Source of the DNA: a virus
DNA length: 27,233 nt
Strand: one strand, 5' to 3'
Virus record (IMG/VR): IMGVR_UViG_3300005826_000034
Span: 1-27,233 of that record
In this document: piece after piece, positions 1 to 7,155 of the stretch
Position numbering within the stretch: the first letter of the stretch is position 1
Layout of the letters: every line of letters begins with the position of its first letter
Notes under the pieces: generated by a model
Database searches by the model: none
Seen by the model: only the letters and a program-made list of their open reading frames with translations
What the model was told of the DNA's origin: nothing
Translations under genes and position numbers: made by a program

Positions 1-1
1 C

Positions 2-367
2 GACGAGGCGCGGAAGCGCGTCGCGGCGCTAGAGGCCGAGAACGCGGAACTGGTCGAGGCCAGCCGTCTAGAATTTGTATCGAACATCACTCGCTGGAGT
101 CTGAGACAGATCGACGACGATGGAGACGAGCCCGTTTACGACGGGCTCGAAACAAACGAGCATGGCAACTGGGTCCGATGGGATGAAGCCGCGTATCACC
201 TTGCTGCACTGAAGGCGGAGCGTGAGCTGTCGCGCCCGGCAATATGCAAAGGTTCCGATGACCCGCTCGGGTGCCCAGACGCGCCATGCGAGGACTGTAT
301 CCCGTGGTGGAGAGCCCGCGCCGAGAAGGCGGAGCGTGAGCAGTTACCGGTTGGCCCCGATGTCTAG
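2..367 (+). CDS. Hypothetical protein, 5' end missing
   Basis: An open frame enters from the left edge and runs 121 codons to a TAG at 365-367; its start lies outside the window. The visible N-terminal part is charged and helical (DEARKRVAALEAEN), consistent with a short coiled coil. A cysteine cluster follows, C-x8-C-x4-C-x2-C (within ICKGSDDPLGC...CEDC), which could bind zinc. The last 8 bp overlap the next small gene, so the two are probably translationally coupled. I do not recognise the family. It heads the visible run of small + strand genes before the replication proteins, which fits an accessory early phage protein. That it is coding is supported by the uninterrupted frame and the overlap geometry; the function is unknown. 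Confidence 0.6.
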   Translation, partial: DEARKRVAALEAENAELVEASRLEFVSNITRWSLRQIDDDGDEPVYDGLETNEHGNWVRWDEAAYHLAALKAERELSRPAICKGSDDPLGCPDAPCEDCIPWWRARAEKAEREQLPVGPDV

Positions 368-551
368 CCCCTGGATCGTCCGCCATCGAAACGGCTGGTG
401 CGCGGTAGCGGGCAACCGCAAGCCCGCCGACGACGCGCACAACGTGCCGACGCGATGCAGGCACGTCGTAATTCTACCGTGGGACATAAAACGCGGGCGC
501 CCGACGTGCCCGGAGTGCAGGCGCCGTAGACGAGGGAACGACAATGGGTAA
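360..551 (+). CDS. Small Cys-containing protein, hypothetical
   Basis: 63 residues from an ATG at 360 that overlaps the stop of the preceding gene (ATGTCTAG). The frame is open further upstream to an ATG at 222, but that extension would overlap the upstream gene by about 145 bp, so the 360 start is preferred. The protein has a CxxC pair (CPEC) near a strongly basic tail (CRRRRRGNDNG) plus two further Cys residues, suggesting a small zinc-binding, possibly nucleic-acid-binding protein. Its 3' end overlaps the next gene by 8 bp. No clear Shine-Dalgarno precedes it, so coupling to upstream translation is likely. Function unknown. Confidence 0.55.
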   Translation: MSSPWIVRHRNGWCAVAGNRKPADDAHNVPTRCRHVVILPWDIKRGRPTCPECRRRRRGNDNG

Positions 552-1089
552 CTTGAAGTGCCGGCGCTGCGGGTGTCGGGATAGCAACGTCCTGCCCCGC
601 GACTACTACAACGTGTTGGTCAAGGCGCCGCGCCACGGCACCGAGATCGCGTGCTTGTCCGCGCTGAAGAAACGAGTACGGAAGCTCAAGCGTGAGCGCG
701 ACGAGGCGCAGGCACTCGTGCGCGAGTACGCGAGCGAGCCGAGTGCGGCGGAGCTAGCCGAGATGATCGATCTAAACGATATGGCCGCGCGCGTTGTCGC
801 CATGTGCGCGCAGCGGCTGTGGTCAATGCACTGGACACACCGGGGCGCATATCTGCACCTGGAATCGTCAGAACTGATCGAGGCGGTGCGAGGCAAGCGC
901 AGCAGCAGCGAGCTAGAGCGAATCCGAGCCGTAACGGAGGAAGCGGGCGATGTGCTGCTAGTGTTGATGAGCATCACGGAGTACGCCGGAGTCCCGTTTG
1001 AATCGGTAGTGCGAGAGGCACGGCAGAAACTGGCTGGCCTGGAGACGCGCCCGCCCTATCCGGGCGAAGAAAGGGAGCCTGAATCGTGA
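544..1089 (+). CDS. MazG-like nucleotide pyrophosphohydrolase with N-terminal zinc ribbon
   Basis: 181 residues from an ATG preceded by GAGGGA six bases upstream. Residues about 5-11 carry CRRCGC, half of a zinc ribbon, followed by a basic helical stretch (about 40-62). The C-terminal half matches the all-alpha NTP pyrophosphohydrolase (MazG) pattern: ExxE in ESSE (E107, E110), then ExxD in EEAGD (E133, D136), the acidic pairs that hold Mg2+ in this family. Family members cleave (d)NTPs to NMP and pyrophosphate; in phages they are proposed to clean nucleotide pools or lower host (p)ppGpp. It lies directly before the DNA polymerase, which fits a nucleotide-metabolism role. The substrate cannot be read from sequence, and the N-terminal Cys segment is an unusual addition. 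Confidence 0.75.
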   Translation: MGNLKCRRCGCRDSNVLPRDYYNVLVKAPRHGTEIACLSALKKRVRKLKRERDEAQALVREYASEPSAAELAEMIDLNDMAARVVAMCAQRLWSMHWTHRGAYLHLESSELIEAVRGKRSSSELERIRAVTEEAGDVLLVLMSITEYAGVPFESVVREARQKLAGLETRPPYPGEEREPES

Positions 1090-1119
1090 TCTCGTACCAC
1101 TGCACCGGAGAAGGAACCG

Positions 1120-3144
1120 ATGCTCCTCGTTGATTTCGAGACGCGCTCCCGCTGCGACCTGAAAGCAGCGGGAGCGTACCGATACGCGCGCGACCCGAGT
1201 ACCGAGATCGTGTGCTGCGCGTTCGCAGACTCCGACGACCCCGAGGGCGACGTGTTCGTGTGGCGTAACCCGCTCGTTTACACGCGGGGTTGCCAGCTCC
1301 CGCCAGCGTGGGTGACCGCGTTGGTGCAGGACGCCGACTACTTCGCCGCACACAACGCGCAGTTCGACCGGCTGATATGGGAACACGTCGGCACCGACAC
1401 GGCACCGTCGCTGTTCATCCCGGGTGTTGATTTGGCCGACTGGTACTGCACCGCGGCTATGTGTCGTGTGAACGCGCTCCCTGGCGCGCTGGACGACGCC
1501 ACCCGCGCGCTGGATGCGAAGCACCGGAAGAACCACGCCGGCGGCGCACTGATCCGCAAGCTGTGCATTCCGCGCGCGGATGGCACGTTTTGTGAGGACC
1601 CCGACGACCTGGATGCCATGGCCGCCTACTGCGCGGACGACGTGCGCGCCACGCGCGAGCTGATGCAGCGCTGCCGCCCGCTGACGCTGCCCGAGCTGCA
1701 CGACTGGCACGTGAACGAACGTATCAACGACCGGGGCGTGTGCATCGATCTGGAACTCGCCACGCTCGCCACCCGGTACGCGACGGATGAGGCCGCGGAG
1801 ATCGCCGCGTGCCTGCGCCGCGTGACAAATGGGCGCATCACGAAGCACACGCAAACCGCGCGCGTGCGCGATTTCGTGCTGGAGCATGTCCAGGAAACAC
1901 CCGACGCGCTCGACGTGATGACCCGATACAAGGCCGGGACCAAGAAGTATTCTATCGACAAAGCCGCGCGCGCGGAGCTGCTGGACCGGGCGGCGGAATT
2001 CAACCTGCCCGATCACGTGGTCGAAGTGATCGAGCTGACCGACGACGGCAACCGGTCAAGCGTGGCGAAGTTCCGCAAGATGATCGACCGCACCGAGCAA
2101 GACGGGCGCGCGCGCGGTGCCCTGGTGTACGCCGGGGCCGGGCAAACGCTTCGCTTCGCCTCCCGCGGCATCCAGCTCCACAACATGCGCCGCGACTGCG
2201 CCAAGCAGCACGACGCAGACGCACTGGTTGACCGCATGGCCGCCGGCGAGCCGCTGACGGATGTCATGAACACGCTTAGCGGCCTGCTGCGACCCACCAT
2301 CGTCCCGCAGACGGATCACGATGTGCTGGTGGTAGGCGACTGGTCCGCCATCGAGGCCATGGGTCTGCCGTGGCTGGCGGATTCGCCAGGCGCGGAACAA
2401 ATGCTGGATGTGTTCCGCCGCGGCGAGGATCCGTACGTTTACACGGCAGATGGGATCGGGGTCGATGACCGGCAGATCGGGAAAGTCTCACTGCTCAGCA
2501 TGGGCTACGGCGGTGCTGTCGGCGCATTCAACGCCATGGGCCGCAACTACGGCGTGAGACTGCCCGAGGCACAGGTATCAACCATCGTGAAGCGCTGGCG
2601 CAAGGCGAACGCATGGGCGCCGGATTTCTGGTATGACCTGCACCGGGCCGCGGTGCGCGCGGTGCGTAACCCAGGCGTTGAAACGCAGGCCGGGCGCGTG
2701 CGGTACCTGTTCGCGCCTGAGCTGCTTGATGGCACGCTGCTGTGCATACTGCCGGGGGATGTGGTGCTGCAATACCCGCGCGTGCGCGTGACGTACACCC
2801 GCCACGGCAACGTCGAGCTGAGCGCCCTGAAAGCGAGCTGGAAACCGAAGGCCGACGCGACCGAATGGCCGCGCGTCACGCTGTGGCACGGTCTACTTGC
2901 CGAGAACTCCACGCAAGCGCTATGCGCTGGCATCCTGCGTGAGAAGCTTCGCGCGCTGGACCCCGGGCCGTACCCGGTCACGTCGCACTGCCACGATGAG
3001 ATCGTACTGGAATGCCCCGAGGCTGAAGGGTATGGTGCTGCCGAGTACCTGCGATCCGAGATGAGCCGGATACCGCCGCACCTGACCGGATTGCCGCTCA
3101 AAGTAGAGCCGACCGTGTGTTACCGCTACGGCCACAAAGCGTAG
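1120..3144 (+). CDS. Family A DNA polymerase with 3'-5' exonuclease
   Basis: 674 residues, ATG preceded by GGAGAAGG. Replicates the phage genome with proofreading. The exonuclease domain shows all three motifs: DxE (D5, E7), NxxFD (N79-D83) and YxxxD (Y170-D174). The polymerase domain shows motif A DWSAIEA (D407, E412), the O-helix motif B R451-x3-K455-x7-Y463-G (RQIGK...MGYGG) and motif C HDE (H625, D626, E627). The position equivalent to E. coli Pol I Phe762 is Leu, and the usual Arg after IE(A/L) in motif A is Met414. There is no 5'-3' exonuclease domain, as is usual for phage versions. The gene follows MazG by 30 bp and precedes the primase-helicase, forming a replication block. Confidence 0.92.
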   Translation: MLLVDFETRSRCDLKAAGAYRYARDPSTEIVCCAFADSDDPEGDVFVWRNPLVYTRGCQLPPAWVTALVQDADYFAAHNAQFDRLIWEHVGTDTAPSLFIPGVDLADWYCTAAMCRVNALPGALDDATRALDAKHRKNHAGGALIRKLCIPRADGTFCEDPDDLDAMAAYCADDVRATRELMQRCRPLTLPELHDWHVNERINDRGVCIDLELATLATRYATDEAAEIAACLRRVTNGRITKHTQTARVRDFVLEHVQETPDALDVMTRYKAGTKKYSIDKAARAELLDRAAEFNLPDHVVEVIELTDDGNRSSVAKFRKMIDRTEQDGRARGALVYAGAGQTLRFASRGIQLHNMRRDCAKQHDADALVDRMAAGEPLTDVMNTLSGLLRPTIVPQTDHDVLVVGDWSAIEAMGLPWLADSPGAEQMLDVFRRGEDPYVYTADGIGVDDRQIGKVSLLSMGYGGAVGAFNAMGRNYGVRLPEAQVSTIVKRWRKANAWAPDFWYDLHRAAVRAVRNPGVETQAGRVRYLFAPELLDGTLLCILPGDVVLQYPRVRVTYTRHGNVELSALKASWKPKADATEWPRVTLWHGLLAENSTQALCAGILREKLRALDPGPYPVTSHCHDEIVLECPEAEGYGAAEYLRSEMSRIPPHLTGLPLKVEPTVCYRYGHKA

Positions 3145-3147
3145 GCG

Positions 3148-3184
3148 AAAAAAAGCCCCCGCACGGGGTGAACCATACGGGGGC
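3148..3184 (-). terminator. Rho-independent terminator facing the - strand
   Basis: GCCCCCG at 3155-3161 pairs perfectly with CGGGGGC at 3178-3184 (7 GC pairs, 16-nt loop). On the - strand the stem is followed by seven T (A run at 3148-3154), the classical intrinsic-terminator layout. On the + strand there is no U tract. It lies between the DNA polymerase and primase genes, both of which run on +. It would therefore stop antisense transcription arriving from the convergent late operon, not the operon it sits in. Confidence 0.65.
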
Positions 3185-3226
3185 AACACACACACCACAC
3201 TGTCGATGACCGATGAGGATCCCGAA

Positions 3227-5692
3227 ATGCAACGCAACGATAGCGTAACCGATGCGACACCGCAACCCGACAACGTACACCACCTTCCTGACCCGATACG
3301 CTACGACACCGAGGCACTGGCCGCGTTCCTGGACGCCGTGTTCGCCGCGGACGACTTAGCCGACGACGAGCACATCTTGGGGTGGGCGGTACGTGGGCGC
3401 CCTGGCTATCCACGCGACGTGGACGTGATGATCGACACGCGCCTTGCGCGCTCGACGCAGCCGATGGCGCTCTACTACGGCACGGCCACGGCGCGCCCCG
3501 CCGAGGACGACAAGCGTCTATACAACCGCAAGGCGCTGTGTGTTCGCACGTTCGTCGTGGTGCTGGACGACATCGGCACCAAGGTGGCTATCGCGGACCT
3601 ACCCGAGCCGCTACGCACCCCGTCCTACGTCATCGAGTCGAGCCCCGGCAATTTCCAGTACGGGTACATCCTGGACACCCCGATAGCAGACCTGGACGCC
3701 GCGAGCGCGCTCGTCAGGCTGTTGTACGGCGCCGGAGTGTCGGACGGCGGGGGCGCGCTCGCAAACAAGCTGGTACGGCTCCCAGGCGGCGTGAACGGCA
3801 AGCCCGGCGAGAACGAGCAGTTCCCGGTGCGCCTGGTGGAGCTCCACCCCGCGAACCGGTGGTCCCCCGACGACCTGCTGCGCGCCGCCGGCGTTCAAAC
3901 GACCTGGACCGACGTGCTGCGCGACGGACCCAAGGTGTTCAAGGCGACCGACCGCAAGAAGGTAACGGCGTGGTCGAGCGTGGTAGCCACGAGCCCGAAT
4001 CTGGACGGCCTGCTGGATCCGGTGCTGGAGTGGATGTACGAACGCGATCTGGTGTCGCAGGAAGTAGGCGACTGGGCCACCGTGAGGTGCCCGTGGGCGC
4101 ACGAACACACGACGGGCGACGAGGGCGCGGGGTACTCGCCCTTGGGGCGCGGATCGCCGCCTCACGACGTGCACAGGGGTTTTCACTGCTTCCACGAGCA
4201 TTGCCGCGACCGCACCGCGCGCGACTTTCTGACCTGGGTCGCCGCGAGCGGGGGCCCCGAGCTGCCCGTGCGCGACGACACGACCCCGCTGCACACCAAC
4301 TGGACGTACGACCCGGGCGAGGACCGCGCGTACCCGGTGCGCGTGCCAGGCACAGAGACATCCGAGGGCGTTGCGCTGAACGTGTTGAAACGCCTCTACC
4401 CAAGCAAGGTTCGGATCCCCACATCGGAAGGCAAGACGCTGACGCGCTCAGTGGTGGATATATGGGTAGAGTCGCCGCACAGGGTGCTGACGTACGGCGC
4501 ACTGCCTGACCCGACCACATCGGCGCCCATCTCCAACTACGCCGGCGGGCAGTACATCAACACCTTCCGAGCACCCGCGTGGGCCGCACCGGACCCGCAG
4601 CGGTACCAGCATGACGTGGAGAAGTTCTCGGACTTCATCGAGTACCTGATCCCCCGGGAGGACGAACGGGCATTCTTCCTGGACTGGCTCAGCGCCAAGG
4701 TGCAGCAGCAGGCGTTCCGCGGCCCGGCAATCCTGATGGCAACGCCGACGCAAGGCACCGGGCGCACCACGTTGGGAGCCATGATCTCAACGCTACTCGG
4801 GGGCTCTAACACCACCACCGTGGACTACGACCGGCTTGTGGGCGCAAACACCTTCAACGACTGGCTGTTGCACACCCTGGTCATCTGCAACGAGGTGTAC
4901 CAAGGCCGCAGCGCGCCCGGTAACGCATTCTTTCGCAATTTCGAGCGGTTGAAAACGCTCATCGACTTCCAGCCGCTCACCATCGCGATCAATCGCAAGA
5001 ATCAGCACATCCGCGCGTACCCGGTTTTCACGTCGTTTTTGATGTTCTCCAACCACATGGACGCGCTGCCGGTGGATGTAAACGACCGGCGATTCTACGT
5101 GCTGTCGAACACGTGGGACCGCAGGGACAAGAAATACTTCACCGACCTGAACGCCTGGCTTGAAGATGCGCCGCACCCCGGCGCGCCGCCGGCCTGGGGC
5201 GCGTCGGTGGACCACTGGCTACGAAACCGCGACGTGGACGTGACCAAGCTCTACGCGCCGGCGGCGATGACCGCGACGAAACACGACATGATACAAAGCT
5301 CGCGCACCGCGGCGTCGGTGTTCGTTGATGAGCTGGTAGACCGGTGGTTCGGCAACTACATCAGCGTGGCCGCGCTGGAAGAACTGATCACGGACGGCCC
5401 CGTGGACCTGTCCGACCGCTTGGGCCTTGAAGGCAACCCCCGCGCACTACGAATTCAGCTCAGCTACGCGCTGCAACGGGTCGCCAAGCGCCCGCTGGCT
5501 GCGATGCAGAAGCGCGTGCGCCTGCACGGGAACTGGGGCAGCAAGCAGCACACCGTGTGGGTACTGAACCGGGCACCGCGGCCCGTGCAAGAGGCTGTGT
5601 TGACCGGCGCGCTGGACACGCAAGCCATCCTCGCGGACTTCGACAACAACAACCCCACGGATCTGCGGGCCTGGATCGCAAGCAATATGTAG
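3227..5692 (+). CDS. Primase-helicase fusion (AEP primase, Zn knuckle, SF3-like helicase)
   Basis: 821 residues. An upstream in-frame ATG at 3206 has no ribosome site, while the ATG at 3227 has GAGGA seven bases upstream, so 3227 is chosen. The N-terminal domain resembles RepB-type archaeo-eukaryotic primases: VLDD (D114/D115), SSPGNFQ (138-144) and RLPGGVNGK (184-192). A Cys/His cluster follows (C288, H292, H294, C321, H323, C326), likely a zinc knuckle. The C-terminal third resembles phage DUF5906/D5-type helicases, with a P-loop-like TPTQGTGRTT in which Arg513 stands where the Walker A Lys is expected, then VICNEVYQG and FLMFSNH. Role: primer synthesis and fork unwinding for the adjacent polymerase. 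Its stop codon forms part of the TAGTNNNACTA palindrome. Confidence 0.85.
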   Translation: MQRNDSVTDATPQPDNVHHLPDPIRYDTEALAAFLDAVFAADDLADDEHILGWAVRGRPGYPRDVDVMIDTRLARSTQPMALYYGTATARPAEDDKRLYNRKALCVRTFVVVLDDIGTKVAIADLPEPLRTPSYVIESSPGNFQYGYILDTPIADLDAASALVRLLYGAGVSDGGGALANKLVRLPGGVNGKPGENEQFPVRLVELHPANRWSPDDLLRAAGVQTTWTDVLRDGPKVFKATDRKKVTAWSSVVATSPNLDGLLDPVLEWMYERDLVSQEVGDWATVRCPWAHEHTTGDEGAGYSPLGRGSPPHDVHRGFHCFHEHCRDRTARDFLTWVAASGGPELPVRDDTTPLHTNWTYDPGEDRAYPVRVPGTETSEGVALNVLKRLYPSKVRIPTSEGKTLTRSVVDIWVESPHRVLTYGALPDPTTSAPISNYAGGQYINTFRAPAWAAPDPQRYQHDVEKFSDFIEYLIPREDERAFFLDWLSAKVQQQAFRGPAILMATPTQGTGRTTLGAMISTLLGGSNTTTVDYDRLVGANTFNDWLLHTLVICNEVYQGRSAPGNAFFRNFERLKTLIDFQPLTIAINRKNQHIRAYPVFTSFLMFSNHMDALPVDVNDRRFYVLSNTWDRRDKKYFTDLNAWLEDAPHPGAPPAWGASVDHWLRNRDVDVTKLYAPAAMTATKHDMIQSSRTAASVFVDELVDRWFGNYISVAALEELITDGPVDLSDRLGLEGNPRALRIQLSYALQRVAKRPLAAMQKRVRLHGNWGSKQHTVWVLNRAPRPVQEAVLTGALDTQAILADFDNNNPTDLRAWIASNM

Positions 5693-5700
5693 TGGTACTA
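5690..5700 (+). promoter_or_regulatory. Palindromic operator candidate TAGTGGTACTA
   Basis: TAGT-GGT-ACTA is a perfect 4+4 dyad with a 3-bp spacer, ending 29 bp before the small RHH-like gene. The same 11-mer occurs inverted at 26638-26648 in front of terS. It also contains TGGTACTAT, which reads as an extended -10 (TGnTACTAT, 5693-5701), though only a weak -35 (TGGATC, 5672-5677) lies upstream. If the RHH-like protein binds here it would block its own promoter. Function is inferred. Confidence 0.4.
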
Positions 5701-5703
5701 TCG

Positions 5704-5725
5704 GCGCACTGAAAAATCAGGGCGC
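5704..5725 (+). promoter_or_regulatory. Stem-loop covering the ribosome site of the RHH-like gene
   Basis: GCGC-A-CTGA, loop AAAA, TCAG-G-GCGC: two 4-bp stems separated by one A/G mismatch. The only Shine-Dalgarno-like bases for the start at 5730 (AGGG, 5719-5722) lie in the right arm. In RNA this could lower translation; as DNA it is a further dyad next to the operator candidate. Confidence 0.4.
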
Positions 5726-5729
5726 GCGG

Positions 5730-5882
5730 ATGAAACGCAACACGCCACAGAAGCGCTACGAAGAACGCCAGCGCGAGAGTCGCGGCATGGTGAAGGTGTG
5801 CATCTGGATCCCCGCCAGCGCAAAGCAGCGCGTCCTGAAGATGGCCGCGGAGCTGCGCCGGCTGGCGGGGGGCGAGAGCTGA
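5730..5882 (+). CDS. Small ribbon-helix-helix-like protein (50 aa)
   Basis: 50 codons from ATG 5730 to TGA 5880-5882. The N-terminus is basic and charged (KRYEERQRES). It is followed by MVKVCIWIP (20-28), an alternating hydrophobic pattern typical of the ribbon strand of Arc/MetJ-type proteins, then an amphipathic helix to about residue 46. Only one helix follows the strand, so a complete RHH fold is not assured. Short phage proteins of this shape (K-V-x-V/I-W-V/I-P-helix) are common. It is the last + strand gene, 37 bp after the primase and 7 bp before the convergent stop at 5890, and a palindrome lies just upstream. A transcription-factor role is inference from fold pattern and context. Confidence 0.6.
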   Translation: MKRNTPQKRYEERQRESRGMVKVCIWIPASAKQRVLKMAAELRRLAGGES

Positions 5883-5889
5883 GCTACGC

Positions 5890-6135
5890 TCAGGCCGGGG
5901 GGTCCTTGAGCAGATCCCCGTACGCCTGCACCGTGGCCGGTGTCTTGGGCTTGGGCTTGGGCTTGGGCTCGGGCTCGGGCGGGGCGGACATCACGCTCTG
6001 CGCCAGCTTCACCGTGGACGTGAGCCACAGTTTCAACGCAAGCGCGTTCTCGGGCGGGATGTTGGCGGCCTGGATGAGCGCCAGGAAGTAGTTCTGCGCT
6101 TCCTCGTCGGTCGGGATCTGGAGATCGATTTGCAC
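5890..6135 (-). CDS. Hypothetical protein with Pro-Lys repeat
   Basis: 81 residues from a GTG at 6135 with AAGGG upstream; the start overlaps the stop of the preceding gene (TAGTG). Longer readings of the frame would overlap the upstream gene extensively. The first ~50 residues are soluble and helical. Residues ~50-64 form a PEPEPKPKPKPK stretch, encoded by a hexanucleotide tandem repeat at about 5946-5980. No transmembrane segment is visible. It is the last gene of the late operon, next to the membrane-protein cassette. It could belong to the lysis cassette or be a structural extra; function unknown. Confidence 0.6.
   Translation of the reverse strand: MQIDLQIPTDEEAQNYFLALIQAANIPPENALALKLWLTSTVKLAQSVMSAPPEPEPKPKPKPKTPATVQAYGDLLKDPPA
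5946..5980. repeat. Hexanucleotide tandem repeat (GGGCTT)n/(GGGCTC)n
   Basis: On the + strand GGGCTT is repeated about four times, then GGGCTC about twice, in phase with the codons of the 81-residue gene. It encodes the EP/KP repeat on the - strand. Repeats of this type can change copy number by slippage without breaking the frame. Confidence 0.75.
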
Positions 6136-6494
6136 TACGGTGGACCCTTCGTGAGTAGGTGGAACACCAGTGTACCAAGGCCACCCAGGGCAGCGGTAGC
6201 CACCGTGGCCGCGGTGCCCATCACGATCCTTCGGGTCTGCGCCAACTGCTCGCGCATCATCAGTGACGTGCCCGTCAAGCCGTTGTCGCCGCGTTCGCCC
6301 ACGACCATACGCTCCAGCCGCGCGAACCTGTGATCGACGCTGTTGCACGTTTGAACAAGATCGTGGTTGAAGCTGTCCATCGCGCCTTTCACGTACGCAC
6401 GCAACGCCGGGTCGAGCTGTTCTACCCGCGCCTCCAGCCGGTCCACTGCGGCGCGCAGCAATGCCAGCTCGGTGGCGTAGTTGGGTTCGTTCAC
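6135..6494 (-). CDS. Coiled-coil membrane protein, XhlA-like (lysis cassette)
   Basis: 119 residues from a GTG at 6494, which overlaps the preceding stop (GTGA) and has AGGA just upstream; a longer frame to 6623 would overlap the previous gene almost fully and is rejected. Residues ~8-30 form a heptad-like coiled coil (ELALLRAAVDRLEARVEQL) and ~50-75 another charged helix. Residues ~90-114 are a single hydrophobic helix (IVMGTAATVATAALGGLGTLVF), with a short LTKGPP tail. An N-terminal coiled coil followed by a C-terminal transmembrane helix is the layout of XhlA/hemolysin-type phage proteins that anchor or assist lysis factors. The assignment rests on topology and neighbours, not on catalytic residues. 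Confidence 0.6.
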   Translation of the reverse strand: MNEPNYATELALLRAAVDRLEARVEQLDPALRAYVKGAMDSFNHDLVQTCNSVDHRFARLERMVVGERGDNGLTGTSLMMREQLAQTRRIVMGTAATVATAALGGLGTLVFHLLTKGPP

Positions 6495-6679
6495 TTCCTG
6501 TCCAACTGTTTCAACAGGTAGTCTATGAACTCGCGCAGGGACCGCCGGCCAATGACATACCCAAGCCCAACCAGCAACACCACGAGCGAGGAAAGCGGAA
6601 ACAGCCGAATCAGATCGGGCCACGCAGGGATATGCGCTCCGGTGATGACCGCCGTAGCCGCATCCTTGGCGATGTCCAT
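6491..6679 (-). CDS. Small single-span membrane protein, possible holin partner
   Basis: 62 residues from the ATG at 6679, which overlaps the preceding stop as TGATG (a GTG one codon earlier is less likely). One hydrophobic segment spans ~26-43 (LFPLSSLVVLLVGLGYVI), followed by a basic charged tail (GRRSLREFIDYLLKQLDRK), predicting an N-out, C-in inner-membrane peptide. Set between two other membrane proteins, it is likely part of the lysis cassette: a pinholin, antiholin or accessory protein. No sequence motif distinguishes these. Confidence 0.55.
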   Translation of the reverse strand: MDIAKDAATAVITGAHIPAWPDLIRLFPLSSLVVLLVGLGYVIGRRSLREFIDYLLKQLDRK

Positions 6680-7155
6680 CACCCCACCCGGTTCGGTTTT
6701 ACTTCATCGCCGCCGGTTCGCTGCTGGAAGCGGTTGATCGCTGCGCTCGCGATGTCGCCCATGTGTGGGGCGGCAAAGTAGAACGCCAGGATCAACATAA
6801 CCGCGCCGTTCATGTCAGTGGCCGCGGCAAGTGCAATCTTCGCGGTAGCCGTCAACTGCTCAGCCTTGCCCAACCACCACACGCCGACCATCTGTGTAAA
6901 CACGGATGTCAGATACATCATCAACCACACGCCCGTGATAGCCAAGGCGATGAGGCGGCGCGCGATGTTCTGCCCTGACGTGGCGGCCATCCACGAAACC
7001 ACCATCTTGCGCGCTTCACTTCGGTCCGCCGCGGCGTCGCCGGCTTTCTCCTCGTCCGTATAGATGAGCGCGTCCAACCCGTTGGTGACGCCATCTACGA
7101 CACCCTTTACGGCCTCAGGCGCGCCGAACAGTCGGCCAAAGAGCCCGCCGAGCAT
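6679..7155 (-). CDS. Putative holin of the 3TM / gene-transfer-agent type
   Basis: 158 residues from the ATG at 7155 (TGATG overlap with the preceding stop). The N-terminal ~60 residues are amphipathic (MLGGLFGRLFGAPEAV, then charged TDEEK...RSEARK). Hydrophobic helices lie at ~66-95 (RRLIALAITGVWLMMYLTSVF, continuing to VGVWWL) and ~116-130 (GAVMLILAFYFAAPH). This resembles the 'holin of 3TMs, for gene-transfer release' family in spacing and the RR(L/P)I.LA.TGVW-like entry. Holins open the inner membrane at the end of infection. It is the first of three consecutive membrane proteins. An alternative is a non-lysis membrane-associated virion protein. Confidence 0.6.
   Translation of the reverse strand: MLGGLFGRLFGAPEAVKGVVDGVTNGLDALIYTDEEKAGDAAADRSEARKMVVSWMAATSGQNIARRLIALAITGVWLMMYLTSVFTQMVGVWWLGKAEQLTATAKIALAAATDMNGAVMLILAFYFAAPHMGDIASAAINRFQQRTGGDEVKPNRVG

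Noticed and set aside
1094-1101. GTACCACT before the polymerase gene as a full operator
   Set aside because: The outer bases of the TAGTNNNACTA dyad are missing, so it is mentioned only as a weak partial match.
2547-3101. - strand frame (184 codons) opposite the DNA polymerase
   Set aside because: The polymerase motifs prove the + strand frame; the antisense translation is Ser/Arg-rich without domain features.
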